NCBI GenBank assembly: GCA_015056865.1
Contig: SVFM01000013.1
Location: forward strand, 17,789-81,788
Direction of reading: 5' to 3'
DNA length: 64,000 bases
Source of the DNA: Lachnospiraceae bacterium
GTDB lineage: Bacteria > Bacillota > Clostridia > Lachnospirales > Lachnospiraceae
The position numbers and the translations under genes are program-made. Below the pieces are notes generated by a model that was given only the letters and a program-made list of their open reading frames with translations, was not told the origin of the DNA and ran no database searches. Shown in pieces: positions 53,882-62,663 of the stretch; within the stretch, counting starts at the first letter, position 1; every line of letters starts with the position of its first letter.

Positions 53882-53906
53882 ATCTACACTCCTGAAAGTT
53901 TGTTCT

Positions 53907-53998
53907 AAAAAAACAACAAAAAACCACATTCTCAAACCTATTATATGTCTGATTGTGTGGCTTGTCAACAGTGACTCTCGTTGTTTTTGTTGGGTTTT
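53907..53998 (-). promoter_or_regulatory. Pdu promoter P1 with flanking DeoR-type repeats
   Basis: Minus strand: perfect TTGACA (53968-53963), 17-bp spacer, TATAAT (53945-53940). Plus-strand GTTGTTTTTGTTGGGTTTT (53980-53998) is 12 bp upstream of -35 and the inverted AAAACAACAAAAAACC (53910-53925) 15 bp beyond -10. Geometry matches P2 to the base. Confidence 0.82.
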
Positions 53999-54029
53999 CC
54001 CATAAAAGTCCGCCAATGGGGCAAGGCCT

Positions 54030-55031
54030 TTAACCTTTTATGCTTCTTTTTACATCCTCTACCAGCTCTCCACTGCACTCCGCCAGCGCAATAATATCCT
54101 CCTTCGTCATCCCACGCTGTAGCATATTTCGAACCACAGTCCTTGTCTTATCCAGTTTGCCCTGATCTACTCCACGCTCCATTCCACGTTCTATTCCACG
54201 TTCTATTCCTTCCTCAAAACCTTCCATCCGGATATCCTCCAGTGCTTTACACATATCCCATTCCTCCTTTTCTTCTTTCTCACTTTGGATCGCTAGCTCT
54301 TTTTGACCCAGCAACAGTGCCAACACTTTGTAAGTTTCCCCATCCAGATGACGATATGTAGAATCTTCCTGCATGACCCTGCGCAGTTTCTCTTTATTCT
54401 TCCGATAGGGAAGGGCACCAAATACTTGTCTCAGGGAAGTAAGAAACCTGTCACTGTCCTCCCACTCATTTGCACAAATCAGATTCATGCCATAATCCCG
54501 AAACCAATGATCCGATTCACAAGCCAACGCTCCAAAGCACATCATATCCCGTAAACTTCGGGGCCCATCCCAGGTCTCCTCCCCATAATATACGCACAGA
54601 GTATATACTGGGATCAGCCTATCCTCCTTTTTCAAACCACACAAAAACTCTGCATTTCCCTGTAGCGACTTATTCTTGCGATTGTTGCGGCTCAGTTGCC
54701 GGATCTGCTTTTCGTATTCTCTGACATCGTAATTCATGCACCTCCAGGGCATGGTATAATCTATCTGCGTCTGGTTCTCCACAGCCAGCAGCCGCAAAAA
54801 CGCCTGATCTCTGCACAGCATAAGCAGGTCTCTCTCCTGCACGCCGGCGCTATCCCCGATCAAAGAAATATTTGCCCTGTCGCCTCTTTGTCTCGAATAC
54901 CTACCATCCAACAGCTCCATGTCATTTGGCCGAATAATTTGCCTGCCCTCAAAACAGCAACCGTTGAACAAATCCGAGAATCTGTCCTTGTCGCTCAAAT
55001 AGTCGTATAATATTTTGTCTGTTTTTCCCAT
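54030..55031 (-). CDS. Rpn family recombination-promoting nuclease/putative transposase
   Basis: A 333-residue PD-(D/E)XK-type protein (SDKDRFSDLFNGCCFEGRQII, RDQAFLRLLAVENQTQIDYTMPWR with the E-x-Q metal motif, IPVYTLCVYYGEETWDGP). The tail EGFEEGIERGIERGMERGVDQGK is a charged repeat common in this family. Rpn proteins nick DNA and raise recombination; some show abortive-infection-like toxicity. It has its own promoter (55163-55191) and an AAGGAGG site. A free-standing gene, not a mobile element with ends. It lies right behind the Pdu locus promoter. Confidence 0.82.
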   Translation of the reverse strand: MGKTDKILYDYLSDKDRFSDLFNGCCFEGRQIIRPNDMELLDGRYSRQRGDRANISLIGDSAGVQERDLLMLCRDQAFLRLLAVENQTQIDYTMPWRCMNYDVREYEKQIRQLSRNNRKNKSLQGNAEFLCGLKKEDRLIPVYTLCVYYGEETWDGPRSLRDMMCFGALACESDHWFRDYGMNLICANEWEDSDRFLTSLRQVFGALPYRKNKEKLRRVMQEDSTYRHLDGETYKVLALLLGQKELAIQSEKEEKEEWDMCKALEDIRMEGFEEGIERGIERGMERGVDQGKLDKTRTVVRNMLQRGMTKEDIIALAECSGELVEDVKRSIKG

Positions 55032-55162
55032 GAAACGCCTCCTTCTTACAGCAGGAACCGCTCATGGTCATCCGATCCTGCCACATTTTATTGATCTGAG
55101 TATTGTGGCAGAAGCTGCCGGAATGTGCGAATGCACGTTTTGAAATGTGTTACACTACGTTT

Positions 55163-55191
55163 AGTATAGAACAAAAACGATAATTTGTCAA
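55163..55191 (-). promoter_or_regulatory. Promoter of the Rpn-type gene
   Basis: TTGACA (55191-55186), 17-bp spacer, TATACT (55168-55163), giving a leader of about 125 nt. The gap 55032-55311 otherwise holds only the hairpin at 55244. Confidence 0.7.
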
Positions 55192-55243
55192 CATATGTTT
55201 TAAATGCAGGTTGCCAAAATACAGCCCCAAGACAAATAATATC

Positions 55244-55281
55244 AGGGCGCCCCAAGCTTTCCTACAAAACCGGGGCGCCCT
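55244..55281 (-). terminator. Hairpin terminator of the Gfo/Idh gene
   Basis: AGGGCGCCCC (55244-55253) pairs perfectly with GGGGCGCCCT (55272-55281), loop 18 nt; on the minus strand it is followed by the moderately T-rich GATATTATTTG. Confidence 0.6.
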
Positions 55282-55311
55282 TCTTATATAGATAAAGGAG
55301 TTGTGATATGC

Positions 55312-56517
55312 TTAATCAATAATATTCATCAGCCACTTGCCGTTGGTGAAATCCGGAAAATCCACCACTGCTCCGCCTCTTGCAATGGACATCTCAGAGA
55401 GCGCAGTCACTGCCATCCAGCTGGCCGCATCGTACACATCAATGGGCATAGGGGTGTTGTTTCTGATTGCCTCGAAGAAATCAATGAACTCCAGCCAGTC
55501 GATTCCGCCGTGACCTTCCTCAACACCTCTTTCGATGTACTCTCTCCAGCGGGGATGGTCGTACTCCTTTGCATATTCTTCTGCATTCAACATGCGGGTA
55601 TGAATCCAATCCCCATCATGTCTTCTATCCTCTTCCGTATCCAAAAATACGGAGTCGGTGCACTCCTCATACAGACCCCTGGTTCCGCGCACAGTAAAGC
55701 CACGGCTGTAAAATCTGGGCAGAGAAGTATCCAGCGTCAGTACAATGGTTTCGCCGCCGGCGCACTTGATCACGGTAGTCACCACATCACCCTGGGCAAA
55801 CTTTGCATCCTTCAACAGCTCGTCCTCCGGCTTGTTGCGCATCACATAGTCATGCAGGCCAGCAGATTTAGATGCAGTAGATGTAAGGGTAAGCATGCGG
55901 TTGCCATGGTTGATCTTCAGCACCTTTGCAATGGGTCCCAACTCATGGGTAGGATAGTTTTCAGCATTGCGGTGCAGATAATTTCTGAGTCTATAATGTC
56001 TGATCTCTTTGCCGTTGCACACTTCATAGCGCAGGTCATGGTGATAGCCGCCGCTGCAGTGCACGATCTCGCCAAAAAGTCCCTGCTCCACCATGTTCAG
56101 TACCATCATCTCACGTCTGCCATAGCAGCAGTTTTCCAGGAACATAAACGGTGTCTTGGTCTCCTCGTAAGTTTTTACCAGATCCCAACACTGTTCCAAA
56201 GAGTAGGAACCGCCCACCTCAATAGCTGTTGCCTTGCCAGCCTTCATGGAGGCAATAGCAGCCTCTGCATGGTTTTCCCAAGCAGAAGTGATGACAACCG
56301 TATTCACGTTCTCATCCGTGATCAGATCATGATAATCTGTATATACCTTGGGCTCTGTCTGGCCTGCTGCCAGTACCAGCCTCTTGCCGTCCTCGCCTCT
56401 GTCCGGATACACATCACACACAGCGGTTACCTGCTCCTTCTGTTTGAGCACCACATGCTCCAGAAGATATTGGCCTCTTCCGCCCAAACCAATAAATCCA
56501 ACTTTTATATCTTTCAT
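55312..56517 (-). CDS. Gfo/Idh/MocA family oxidoreductase
   Basis: A 401-residue dehydrogenase (MKDIKVGFIGLGGRGQYLLEHV nucleotide-binding fold; TAIEVGGSYSLEQCW in the place of EKP, so the catalytic Lys region is altered to EVG; CCYGRREMMVLNMVEQGLFG). This altered form is seen in members acting as glycosidase-like NAD enzymes (GH109 type), which makes alpha-N-acetylgalactosaminidase activity a possibility. The ATG at 56517 has AAGGAG nine bases ahead. It is divergent from an AraC gene that probably controls it. Confidence 0.82.
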   Translation of the reverse strand: MKDIKVGFIGLGGRGQYLLEHVVLKQKEQVTAVCDVYPDRGEDGKRLVLAAGQTEPKVYTDYHDLITDENVNTVVITSAWENHAEAAIASMKAGKATAIEVGGSYSLEQCWDLVKTYEETKTPFMFLENCCYGRREMMVLNMVEQGLFGEIVHCSGGYHHDLRYEVCNGKEIRHYRLRNYLHRNAENYPTHELGPIAKVLKINHGNRMLTLTSTASKSAGLHDYVMRNKPEDELLKDAKFAQGDVVTTVIKCAGGETIVLTLDTSLPRFYSRGFTVRGTRGLYEECTDSVFLDTEEDRRHDGDWIHTRMLNAEEYAKEYDHPRWREYIERGVEEGHGGIDWLEFIDFFEAIRNNTPMPIDVYDAASWMAVTALSEMSIARGGAVVDFPDFTNGKWLMNIID

Positions 56518-56642
56518 ATGTATTTTCTCCTTCCCTTTTGATAAGGTACATGATATTATTATATTGCACACAAAACATATATCTATACTTTATTCGACCA
56601 AAAATATATGATTTCAGATCATGTTTCTATGGAGAGATTATT

Positions 56643-57485
56643 ATGATATGGACAGCGCACAATGTAACGCCGCAAATTAACATTGACAGATTTTATTCTT
56701 TTTTCGAAGTGCATTATGATCACGGTTACGATTTTCCGGGAGAAAGCCACAATTTCTGGGAATGTGTCTATGTTCTGGAGGGTAACATGTGTGTTTCAGG
56801 TGATGACAGGGTGTATAATCTGGAACAGGATCAGATCATTTTTCATAAGCCTCTGGAACTGCACAAGTTCCACATTGACAATCCAGAGGGGGCTACATTG
56901 CTGATTTTTTCCTTTTCTATGGAAGGAAATATGGCCAGCCATTTAAAAAATAAAGTATTCCGACTCTCTGAATCCCAAAAGAAAATCTGTTCCTCCATGC
57001 TGGATTATATGCGCGACAATCTGGCAGAGCATTTTCCTTCGCAGACCGGCGGCACCAAGAATTACATCCTGCCTTTTGAGGATACCCAGACCTATCCCCA
57101 AATGCTGGCAACCTATCTTTATCAGCTTTTTCTGTCCCTGATAGACAACGGTAAAATATCCAGAGTTTCCATGGCGCCCGATGCCCTGCTGTTCAGCAAG
57201 GCGGTAAATTACATCCACAGTCAGGTCTGCGGACAACCCTCTGTCCGGGAGATCGCTCGGGCCTGTAATACAAGCGAATCCACACTGAAACGTATTTTCA
57301 AAAAATATTCCGGCATCAGTATCCACAAATATTCTCTGGAATTGAAGATCAAAACCGCCACCGAGCTTTTACAGAATGGCTCCAGCGTCACGGAAGTGGC
57401 AGACAGGCTGGGCTTTAGCAGTCAGGCTTACTTTTCCACCTGCTACAAGAGAGAAACCGGCATCTATCCCACGCAGGTGGAATAG
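56643..57485 (+). CDS. AraC family transcriptional regulator
   Basis: A 280-residue regulator with an N-terminal cupin (GESHNFWECVYVLEGNMCVSG, FHKPLELHKFHIDNPEGA) and a C-terminal AraC HTH (SVREIARACNTSESTLKRIFKKYSG, VTEVADRLGFSSQAYFSTCYKRETG). Its sensing domain resembles that of the AraC protein at 888-1775 (both GESH-FWE and IFHKP-E-H), so the two are paralogs. The ATG at 56643 has GGAGAG ahead; the frame is open 35 codons more. Divergent from the Gfo/Idh gene, whose minus-strand promoter has TATAAT but no -35. Confidence 0.88.
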   Translation: MIWTAHNVTPQINIDRFYSFFEVHYDHGYDFPGESHNFWECVYVLEGNMCVSGDDRVYNLEQDQIIFHKPLELHKFHIDNPEGATLLIFSFSMEGNMASHLKNKVFRLSESQKKICSSMLDYMRDNLAEHFPSQTGGTKNYILPFEDTQTYPQMLATYLYQLFLSLIDNGKISRVSMAPDALLFSKAVNYIHSQVCGQPSVREIARACNTSESTLKRIFKKYSGISIHKYSLELKIKTATELLQNGSSVTEVADRLGFSSQAYFSTCYKRETGIYPTQVE

Positions 57486-57487
57486 GC

Positions 57488-57787
57488 TTACCCGCTTATC
57501 GAGGGTAAATTTCCAAGGTTATTATCTTCTGTACCGTCAGGTAAAGATTTTAAATATTCAGAATCTTTCCGGTGTGCAACTCCCACGCCTTGGATTTCAC
57601 CGGCCTTTGCCATGGCAACGCCTTCTTCCTTGGACACGGTTGAGCCATCAGAAAGCTGATAGCCCTTGATTCTTCCGCCGTTTTTTACTAAACCTACAAT
57701 TTCTTTTGCATCTGCCTTGGGATGGGGTACTTCATCAAGTGCCGCGTAGGCAAGTTCAGCGCCTAATTCTTTTTTATTGGTATCCAT
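57488..57787 (-). CDS. DUF3892 domain protein
   Basis: A 99-residue protein with the DUF3892 core (KEIVGLVKNGGRIKGYQLSDGSTVSKEEGVAMAKAGEIQGVGVAHRKDSEYLKSL in part). Function of the domain is unknown; it often occurs in small host or phage-related proteins. GGAG is six bases before the ATG at 57787. It converges on the AraC gene, two bases apart. Confidence 0.75.
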   Translation of the reverse strand: MDTNKKELGAELAYAALDEVPHPKADAKEIVGLVKNGGRIKGYQLSDGSTVSKEEGVAMAKAGEIQGVGVAHRKDSEYLKSLPDGTEDNNLGNLPSISG

Positions 57788-57863
57788 ATCGTTCTCCACA
57801 CTATCTATAAATCATTTTCAGTAGCCTTTATAGTATTCGAGGGGAACAAGAAATTATACAATT

Positions 57864-58985
57864 TTAAGGCTTCTTTACAGCTCCTTTATATTCATTACAT
57901 GCTCTGACCACGCGCTCCACCTCATCATCCCGCATCTCGGGAAACAACGGAAGCGTAACACAGTGAGATGCCAGATACTCCGCATTGGGGCAATCCCCCG
58001 GCTGATAACCCAGATGAGCGTAGGCCTTCTGTAAATGACAGGGCACCGGATAATGCATATTGCACTCGATGTTCTGTTCTTCCATATACCGCACAAAATC
58101 CTCATGATCCGGCACCGTGATCACAAACAGATGATACACCGGCCTGGTATTTTCCGGATGCACCTGCATGGTGATCAAGGGATTGGTGATCTCCCGGTGA
58201 TACCGCTGCCCAATGGCGATTCTCCTGTCGGTCCATTCATTCAAATACTTCAGGCTGACGCTGAGCACCGCTCCCTGAACTCCCTCCAGCCGCATGTTGT
58301 ACCCTACTTCGTCATGATAATAGCGCACATCACAGCCCTGATTTTTAAGCCGTGTAATGTGTTTAAAATACTCCTCATTGTCGGTAGTCACACTGCCGCC
58401 TTCACCAAAAGCGTACAGGTTCTTGCCGGGATAAAAGCTGAAACACCCCAGTTCTCCCAAGCTTCCCACTTGTCTGCCTTCATACAGGGCGTTGCTGGCC
58501 TGAGCGCAGTCTTCCACTACAAACAGGCCGTGCCTGTCCGCTATTTCACGGATGGCACGAAAGTCGAAGGGTTGACCGTACAGATGTACCCCGATGATAC
58601 CCTTGGTCTTTTGTGTAATTTTACGCTCCACGGATGCCGGATCTATCTCCCAGGTGTCCGGTGTACAGTCTGCAAATACAGGGGTTGCTCCCGTGTAGGA
58701 CACACCCCAAGCCGTAGCAATATACGTATTTGCGGGCACGATCACCTCATCTCCGGGCCCCACGCCCAGAGCCAGCATGGCCAGATGCAAGGCCGAAGTA
58801 CCGTTATTTACGCCTGCTGCGTATCTGGTACCTACAAACGCTGCAAGTTCCTCATCAAACTGATCTGCAAAACGCCCCCCAGAAAAAGCAGTCTCTTCGC
58901 ACACTGCCTGGATGGCTTTCATATATTCTTCCTTATGGGCCTGAAAATCCCTGGTTAAATCAATTCTTTTGATCCTATCCGACAT
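57864..58985 (-). CDS. DegT/DnrJ/EryC1-type sugar aminotransferase
   Basis: A 373-residue PLP enzyme. NNGTSALHLAMLALGVGPGDEV binds the cofactor phosphate; VVEDCAQASNA holds the Asp that contacts the pyridine ring; CFSFYPGKNLYAFGEGG contains the Schiff-base Lys. Such enzymes aminate keto nucleotide-sugars for surface glycans. The ATG at 58985 has AAGGAG eight bases ahead. Last gene of a four-gene operon with two glycosyltransferases and a FAD enzyme. The product sugar could be a 3- or 4-amino-deoxyhexose. Confidence 0.9.
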   Translation of the reverse strand: MSDRIKRIDLTRDFQAHKEEYMKAIQAVCEETAFSGGRFADQFDEELAAFVGTRYAAGVNNGTSALHLAMLALGVGPGDEVIVPANTYIATAWGVSYTGATPVFADCTPDTWEIDPASVERKITQKTKGIIGVHLYGQPFDFRAIREIADRHGLFVVEDCAQASNALYEGRQVGSLGELGCFSFYPGKNLYAFGEGGSVTTDNEEYFKHITRLKNQGCDVRYYHDEVGYNMRLEGVQGAVLSVSLKYLNEWTDRRIAIGQRYHREITNPLITMQVHPENTRPVYHLFVITVPDHEDFVRYMEEQNIECNMHYPVPCHLQKAYAHLGYQPGDCPNAEYLASHCVTLPLFPEMRDDEVERVVRACNEYKGAVKKP

Positions 58986-58999
58986 CACAAACTCTCCTT

Positions 59000-59725
59000 C
59001 TAGATATGTTTTTTGATCCGAAACTCAATAAACAATCTGGTAATCTGCTTTATGTAGTTGCAGATGGTCTTAAAAATCTTAACGGTAGTATTATAGTCTT
59101 CCTGCCACTCCACCGGATAATCCAGGACATTGACACCCCGTTTCTCTGCACGCAGCAAAAACTCTATCATATAAAACCAGCCGTTGTCCTGGCTGGATGC
59201 CTCCACCAGCATCTCGGCCACTTCCCTGCGTACAAAAGTAAAGCCGCAGATAGCATCCGTGCACTTCATGCCCAGAAACAACTTCAAAAGGATCAAAAGC
59301 CCCTGAGATGTGATCTTGCGATACCACTTTCTCCCCTTGGTGTCAGATTCTTTGGCAAACCTGCTGCCGTTAATATACTGAATTTCCGGTTGCTGCTGAA
59401 AAATCTGTATAGCCTCTCCCAAATGCTTGATATTGGTGGACAGATCGATATCCATATAACCCACGATCTCACAGTCATTCAGGGCTACCCCCTTTCGAAA
59501 GGCTGCGCCTACCCCCCGCACCTCAATCCGTTCATACGTTACCCGAGGGAATTCCTTGCACAAAGCCTCCGCAATCTGGGGCGTCTCATCCTGAGAACCA
59601 TTGTCTACGATGGTGATCCGATACTCTTCAAATCCTATACTCTGCAAATAATCTACTGTGCCCCGGATCCCGTTCTCCAAACGAAGTCTTTCATTCAATA
59701 CCGGAAAAATAATATTGATCTTCAT
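59000..59725 (-). CDS. Family 2 glycosyltransferase
   Basis: A 241-residue GT-A enzyme (MKINIIFPVLNERLRLENGI; TIVDNGSQDET; VGYMDIDLSTN with the DxD; DAICGFTFVRREV; EFLLRAEKRGVNVLDYPVEW). The short C-terminus has no clear membrane span, though the last 30 residues are amphipathic. It resembles dolichol-phosphate-mannose-synthase-like enzymes that charge a polyprenyl phosphate. Starts 22 bp after the GT gene at 59748. Confidence 0.87.
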   Translation of the reverse strand: MKINIIFPVLNERLRLENGIRGTVDYLQSIGFEEYRITIVDNGSQDETPQIAEALCKEFPRVTYERIEVRGVGAAFRKGVALNDCEIVGYMDIDLSTNIKHLGEAIQIFQQQPEIQYINGSRFAKESDTKGRKWYRKITSQGLLILLKLFLGMKCTDAICGFTFVRREVAEMLVEASSQDNGWFYMIEFLLRAEKRGVNVLDYPVEWQEDYNTTVKIFKTICNYIKQITRLFIEFRIKKHI

Positions 59726-59747
59726 GCTTTCTTTCCTCGCCGCAATT

Positions 59748-60686
59748 TTATTTTGTCAGTTTCTCAATCCCTGAGATAATATACCTTTGCCGCCTGAACT
59801 GAAGGTTCAGGATCACGGAAAGATATTTCAGGATCAGGGTCAGCATCAAAAACAGACCAAAAAATCCAAAAGATATAAGACCAAAGGTGGACATCCAGCC
59901 TTCCACCGGCCGAATCTCGCTGAAAACGGACCACACCACATATCCTGCCATTACCAGCATTACCAATAAGAATAGTCCGCAAAGAATCAGGGACAACTTT
60001 TCCAAAATATCTGTAAAAATAATAAAGGAATCAAAGGCCAACAGGCTTCTGCTGCCTCTCTCCTGGCTGTTTCTCCCCCGGTGCTCCGTTTTAGCGTTAT
60101 CGTAAGAGAGGGTAGTCATCATCAGGCCGCACTTTACATACATGGCTTTGCGATAGGGCACGTAGGCATTCAGCTGATTTACCCGGTTTACAGCCCTTCG
60201 GGATACCAGCCGGAAACGCTCCTGCTGGAGCTTGTTTGCCCCGCGGCTGCCCAGATTATATACAAAATAAAACAACTTGGAGGACAGGGAAATATGATGC
60301 TTGGGCGCCGCCGCCACAATATCATAGCCCTCCAGGGCTTTGTGGTACACCTGCATGATCAGTTCCTTGTCATAATCCATCTGGGCCTGATCAAATTCAA
60401 AGATAAAATCCCCCACAGCCAGATCGCTGCCTGCATTCATAGCAGCCTCCAGCCCCTGATAATAGCTCATACGGATCAGACTGATGGCCTTGGTATTGTG
60501 AAGTTCTCTCACATATTCCTGCAGCCTTGCCACCGTTCCATCCTCAGAGGCATCATCCACACAGATGATCTCATATTTTTCAAAGTTTTCCTCCATGACG
60601 CCTCTTACACTGTCCAGAAACTCTGTCAGCGTACGCTCCTCATTATGCATGTATATAACGCAGGATACAAAATTCTTCTCCTTCAT
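59748..60686 (-). CDS. Family 2 glycosyltransferase with two C-terminal membrane spans (GtrB-like)
   Basis: A 312-residue protein. The catalytic domain is visible as VSCVIYMHNEERTLTEFLDSV, CVDDASEDGT and FEFDQAQMDYDKELIM. The last 90 residues have two membrane helices (LILCGLFLLVMLVMAGYVVW and FGLISFGFFGLFLMLTLILKYL). This is the GtrB/DPM1 layout for making polyprenyl-phosphate sugars. Second gene of the polysaccharide operon; a GGGGGG site precedes it. Confidence 0.88.
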   Translation of the reverse strand: MKEKNFVSCVIYMHNEERTLTEFLDSVRGVMEENFEKYEIICVDDASEDGTVARLQEYVRELHNTKAISLIRMSYYQGLEAAMNAGSDLAVGDFIFEFDQAQMDYDKELIMQVYHKALEGYDIVAAAPKHHISLSSKLFYFVYNLGSRGANKLQQERFRLVSRRAVNRVNQLNAYVPYRKAMYVKCGLMMTTLSYDNAKTEHRGRNSQERGSRSLLAFDSFIIFTDILEKLSLILCGLFLLVMLVMAGYVVWSVFSEIRPVEGWMSTFGLISFGFFGLFLMLTLILKYLSVILNLQFRRQRYIISGIEKLTK

Positions 60687-60703
60687 ACCATCCCCCCAAC
60701 TTT

Positions 60704-61837
60704 TTATGATAAAATCCCATCCAGATCATAGATGGTATTGATCTTACCGGACAACACACTGACCAATGTAGGTGCTGTAGAAGCCACCTTAATCACCGTT
60801 GGTCTGGAATCATCGATCTCCGACGCCTTCAGAATAGGTTTCATGGAAAACAATGACTCCTTGTACTCATACACCTGATCCTCCCGCATATACTTGCGTG
60901 CCAGCGCATCCATATATTCCCAAGCACTCTGCGGCTTGTATTTACAATCGTTACAGTTCCCCAAATGCTCCCCGTGGCACTCTCCGTCCGCCTGCCTTGT
61001 ACAGCGAAAACCGGGGACTGTATTGTAATCTGTCTCATGGGGGGTAAAGGTCACCGATGTGAGCGAGTGCAGCCCCGTCTTGCCAAAAGGCATCAGAGAA
61101 AAGAAAGGGCCGTCCATCACCGTCAGTCCCACTTTTTTCAAGGATTCCTGCACCTCACAGAGAATGATCTCACACAATTCATATTTCATAGCAAAGGGCT
61201 CCGGCTCCAGATCCTTTACCAGACTGAGCACATGATTCACCCCCGCATAAGTAGCATTGAGCACAAAGGGCGCCTGATACAGCCCGTCTCTGCAGTCCAC
61301 GTGATAATTTGTTCCCACCGCCTGAATGGAGCGCAGCCGCACATCATAAAAAATCCGGACATTGGGGTGCTTTTTCAGTTCTTCCACAAAATAATCCCCC
61401 AATATCCTAGCGTCATAGGTGTACTCCCGGGTCAAAAACGCACCGTCGCACATGCCCTCCTTAAAATAGCGTTCCACCGGCAGCGGCGTACAGGGAATCC
61501 CGGCATCCTTGCAGAACTTCATAAATTCCGCCGCATCCGTCCAGGAGAACTTGGCCGAGGTGGCGTACACCTGATCAAACTGATCATGAATACAAAATCC
61601 AAAATCCTCCACAAACCGTTCAAAATACCCTGCCGATTTCAGGGCAGTGGAAATAGACCTGGGATAGTGATATCCCATGTGCACTCTGGCCTGATTGATA
61701 TACGTAGCCCTGACAAAGGGCGCTGCCTCCTGCTCCAGCACGATCACCTGCTGACCCCGCCTTGCACAAAAAAGAGCGGCGTACAGCCCATACAGCCCCG
61801 CACCGATTATAATTTTGTCTGCGGCCAACCTTTCCAT
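60704..61837 (-). CDS. FAD-dependent oxidoreductase (DAO-like)
   Basis: A 377-residue flavoprotein (DKIIIGAGLYGLYAALFCARRGQQVIVLEQ dinucleotide-binding motif; FVLNATYAGVNHVLSL; C-terminal SGKINTIYDL). A Cys-rich insert (GECHGEHLGNCNDCKY) near residue 290 is unusual and could bind a metal or cluster. Family members oxidise amino acids or sugar-like substrates. First gene of the glycan operon; it may oxidise a nucleotide or polyprenyl sugar before amination by the DegT enzyme. The ATG at 61837 is preferred for its AGAGGT site. Confidence 0.78.
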   Translation of the reverse strand: MERLAADKIIIGAGLYGLYAALFCARRGQQVIVLEQEAAPFVRATYINQARVHMGYHYPRSISTALKSAGYFERFVEDFGFCIHDQFDQVYATSAKFSWTDAAEFMKFCKDAGIPCTPLPVERYFKEGMCDGAFLTREYTYDARILGDYFVEELKKHPNVRIFYDVRLRSIQAVGTNYHVDCRDGLYQAPFVLNATYAGVNHVLSLVKDLEPEPFAMKYELCEIILCEVQESLKKVGLTVMDGPFFSLMPFGKTGLHSLTSVTFTPHETDYNTVPGFRCTRQADGECHGEHLGNCNDCKYKPQSAWEYMDALARKYMREDQVYEYKESLFSMKPILKASEIDDSRPTVIKVASTAPTLVSVLSGKINTIYDLDGILS

Positions 61838-61992
61838 CCGGTTACCTCTCATCTATCATTTTCTGTTTTTTACAATACTTCTACAATTATAGTATAGGAT
61901 ACAATCGCAAAAACATCAACAATCTTTGCGGATTTGGTGAAAAAAGTTTTAATGGGGTGCAGATGTGCACGGTCAAGAACACTCGACATAAA

Positions 61993-62028
61993 GTGGCCGC
62001 TACTTGCCATAAAACTCGTAGCAGCCAC
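61993..62028. repeat. Imperfect inverted repeat in a gene-free gap
   Basis: GTGGCCGCTAC (61993-62003) and GTAGCAGCCAC (62018-62028) pair with one mismatch. The gap 61838-62194 holds no complete gene. A short minus-strand peptide MTCPRCGLGNAILIQ near 62095-62050 looks like a zinc-ribbon remnant. Confidence 0.45.
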
Positions 62029-62194
62029 CAAATGTTAGAAAAATTGAGCATTACTGAATTAATATTGCATTTCCTAGCCCACATCTAGGACAAGTCATAA
62101 CTATTGTATCCGAATTTCTCTATCGTCTTTTGCAAATATAAAAACTTATTAACTGCTGACCTGTCAGTGTAATAAGGCTAGTTAATTTCACAAT

Positions 62195-62662
62195 CTACTC
62201 ATCATACCAAAATCCCCAATTTTTATAATGATCTTGAAGTTTTTCTATGATCTCTCTTGACAATTCTGCTTTCAACTGTTCATTATCAAGCAATTCTGAT
62301 AAATAATCTAACCACATTAGTCCCTCTTCATTATTTAGGTTGCTAGCATAGGTGAAACAATTAATAAAAGGTGTTTTCAATTTCTTTCCTGAAAAAATCT
62401 TTAACCTATCCAGTATAAGCAATGCTCCTGGCCAATTTAAATCTTGTAGCCATTCTAAAAGTCTGTCTAAATATGGCTCTAAAACCAAATCAGTTTTTTC
62501 ACACAAAATTTGCGCGCAACATTCCCAAACGGATGGGGCGGCAGGTGGTAGAATCAACAAAGATAAATCACTAATTTCTTTCGCTAAACGCATTCCTTCC
62601 ACCTGGATCTCAGATGGATTTTTCCAATCCAACATCTCATAGATATTTTGCATATTGTTCAT
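62195..62662 (-). CDS. DUF5071 family immunity protein
   Basis: A 155-residue acidic, helical repeat protein (MLDWKNPSEIQVEGMRLAKEI, LEPYLDRLLEWLQDLNWPGALLILDRL). The WLQDLNWPGA block is characteristic of DUF5071, known from polymorphic-toxin immunity loci. It starts one base after the RHS toxin stop, with GGAGG eight bases upstream, and so should neutralise that toxin by direct binding. Confidence 0.78.
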   Translation of the reverse strand: MNNMQNIYEMLDWKNPSEIQVEGMRLAKEISDLSLLILPPAAPSVWECCAQILCEKTDLVLEPYLDRLLEWLQDLNWPGALLILDRLKIFSGKKLKTPFINCFTYASNLNNEEGLMWLDYLSELLDNEQLKAELSREIIEKLQDHYKNWGFWYDE

Positions 62663-62663
62663 C

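Noticed and set aside
54030..55031. Mobile element carrying the Rpn-type gene
   Set aside because: Despite the transposase-like name, no terminal inverted repeats or target duplication flank it; only ordinary promoter and hairpins are seen.
62040..62110. IS transposase remnant (MTCPRCG peptide)
   Set aside because: Only 15 codons with a zinc-ribbon-like start; too short to assign and no element ends are visible.
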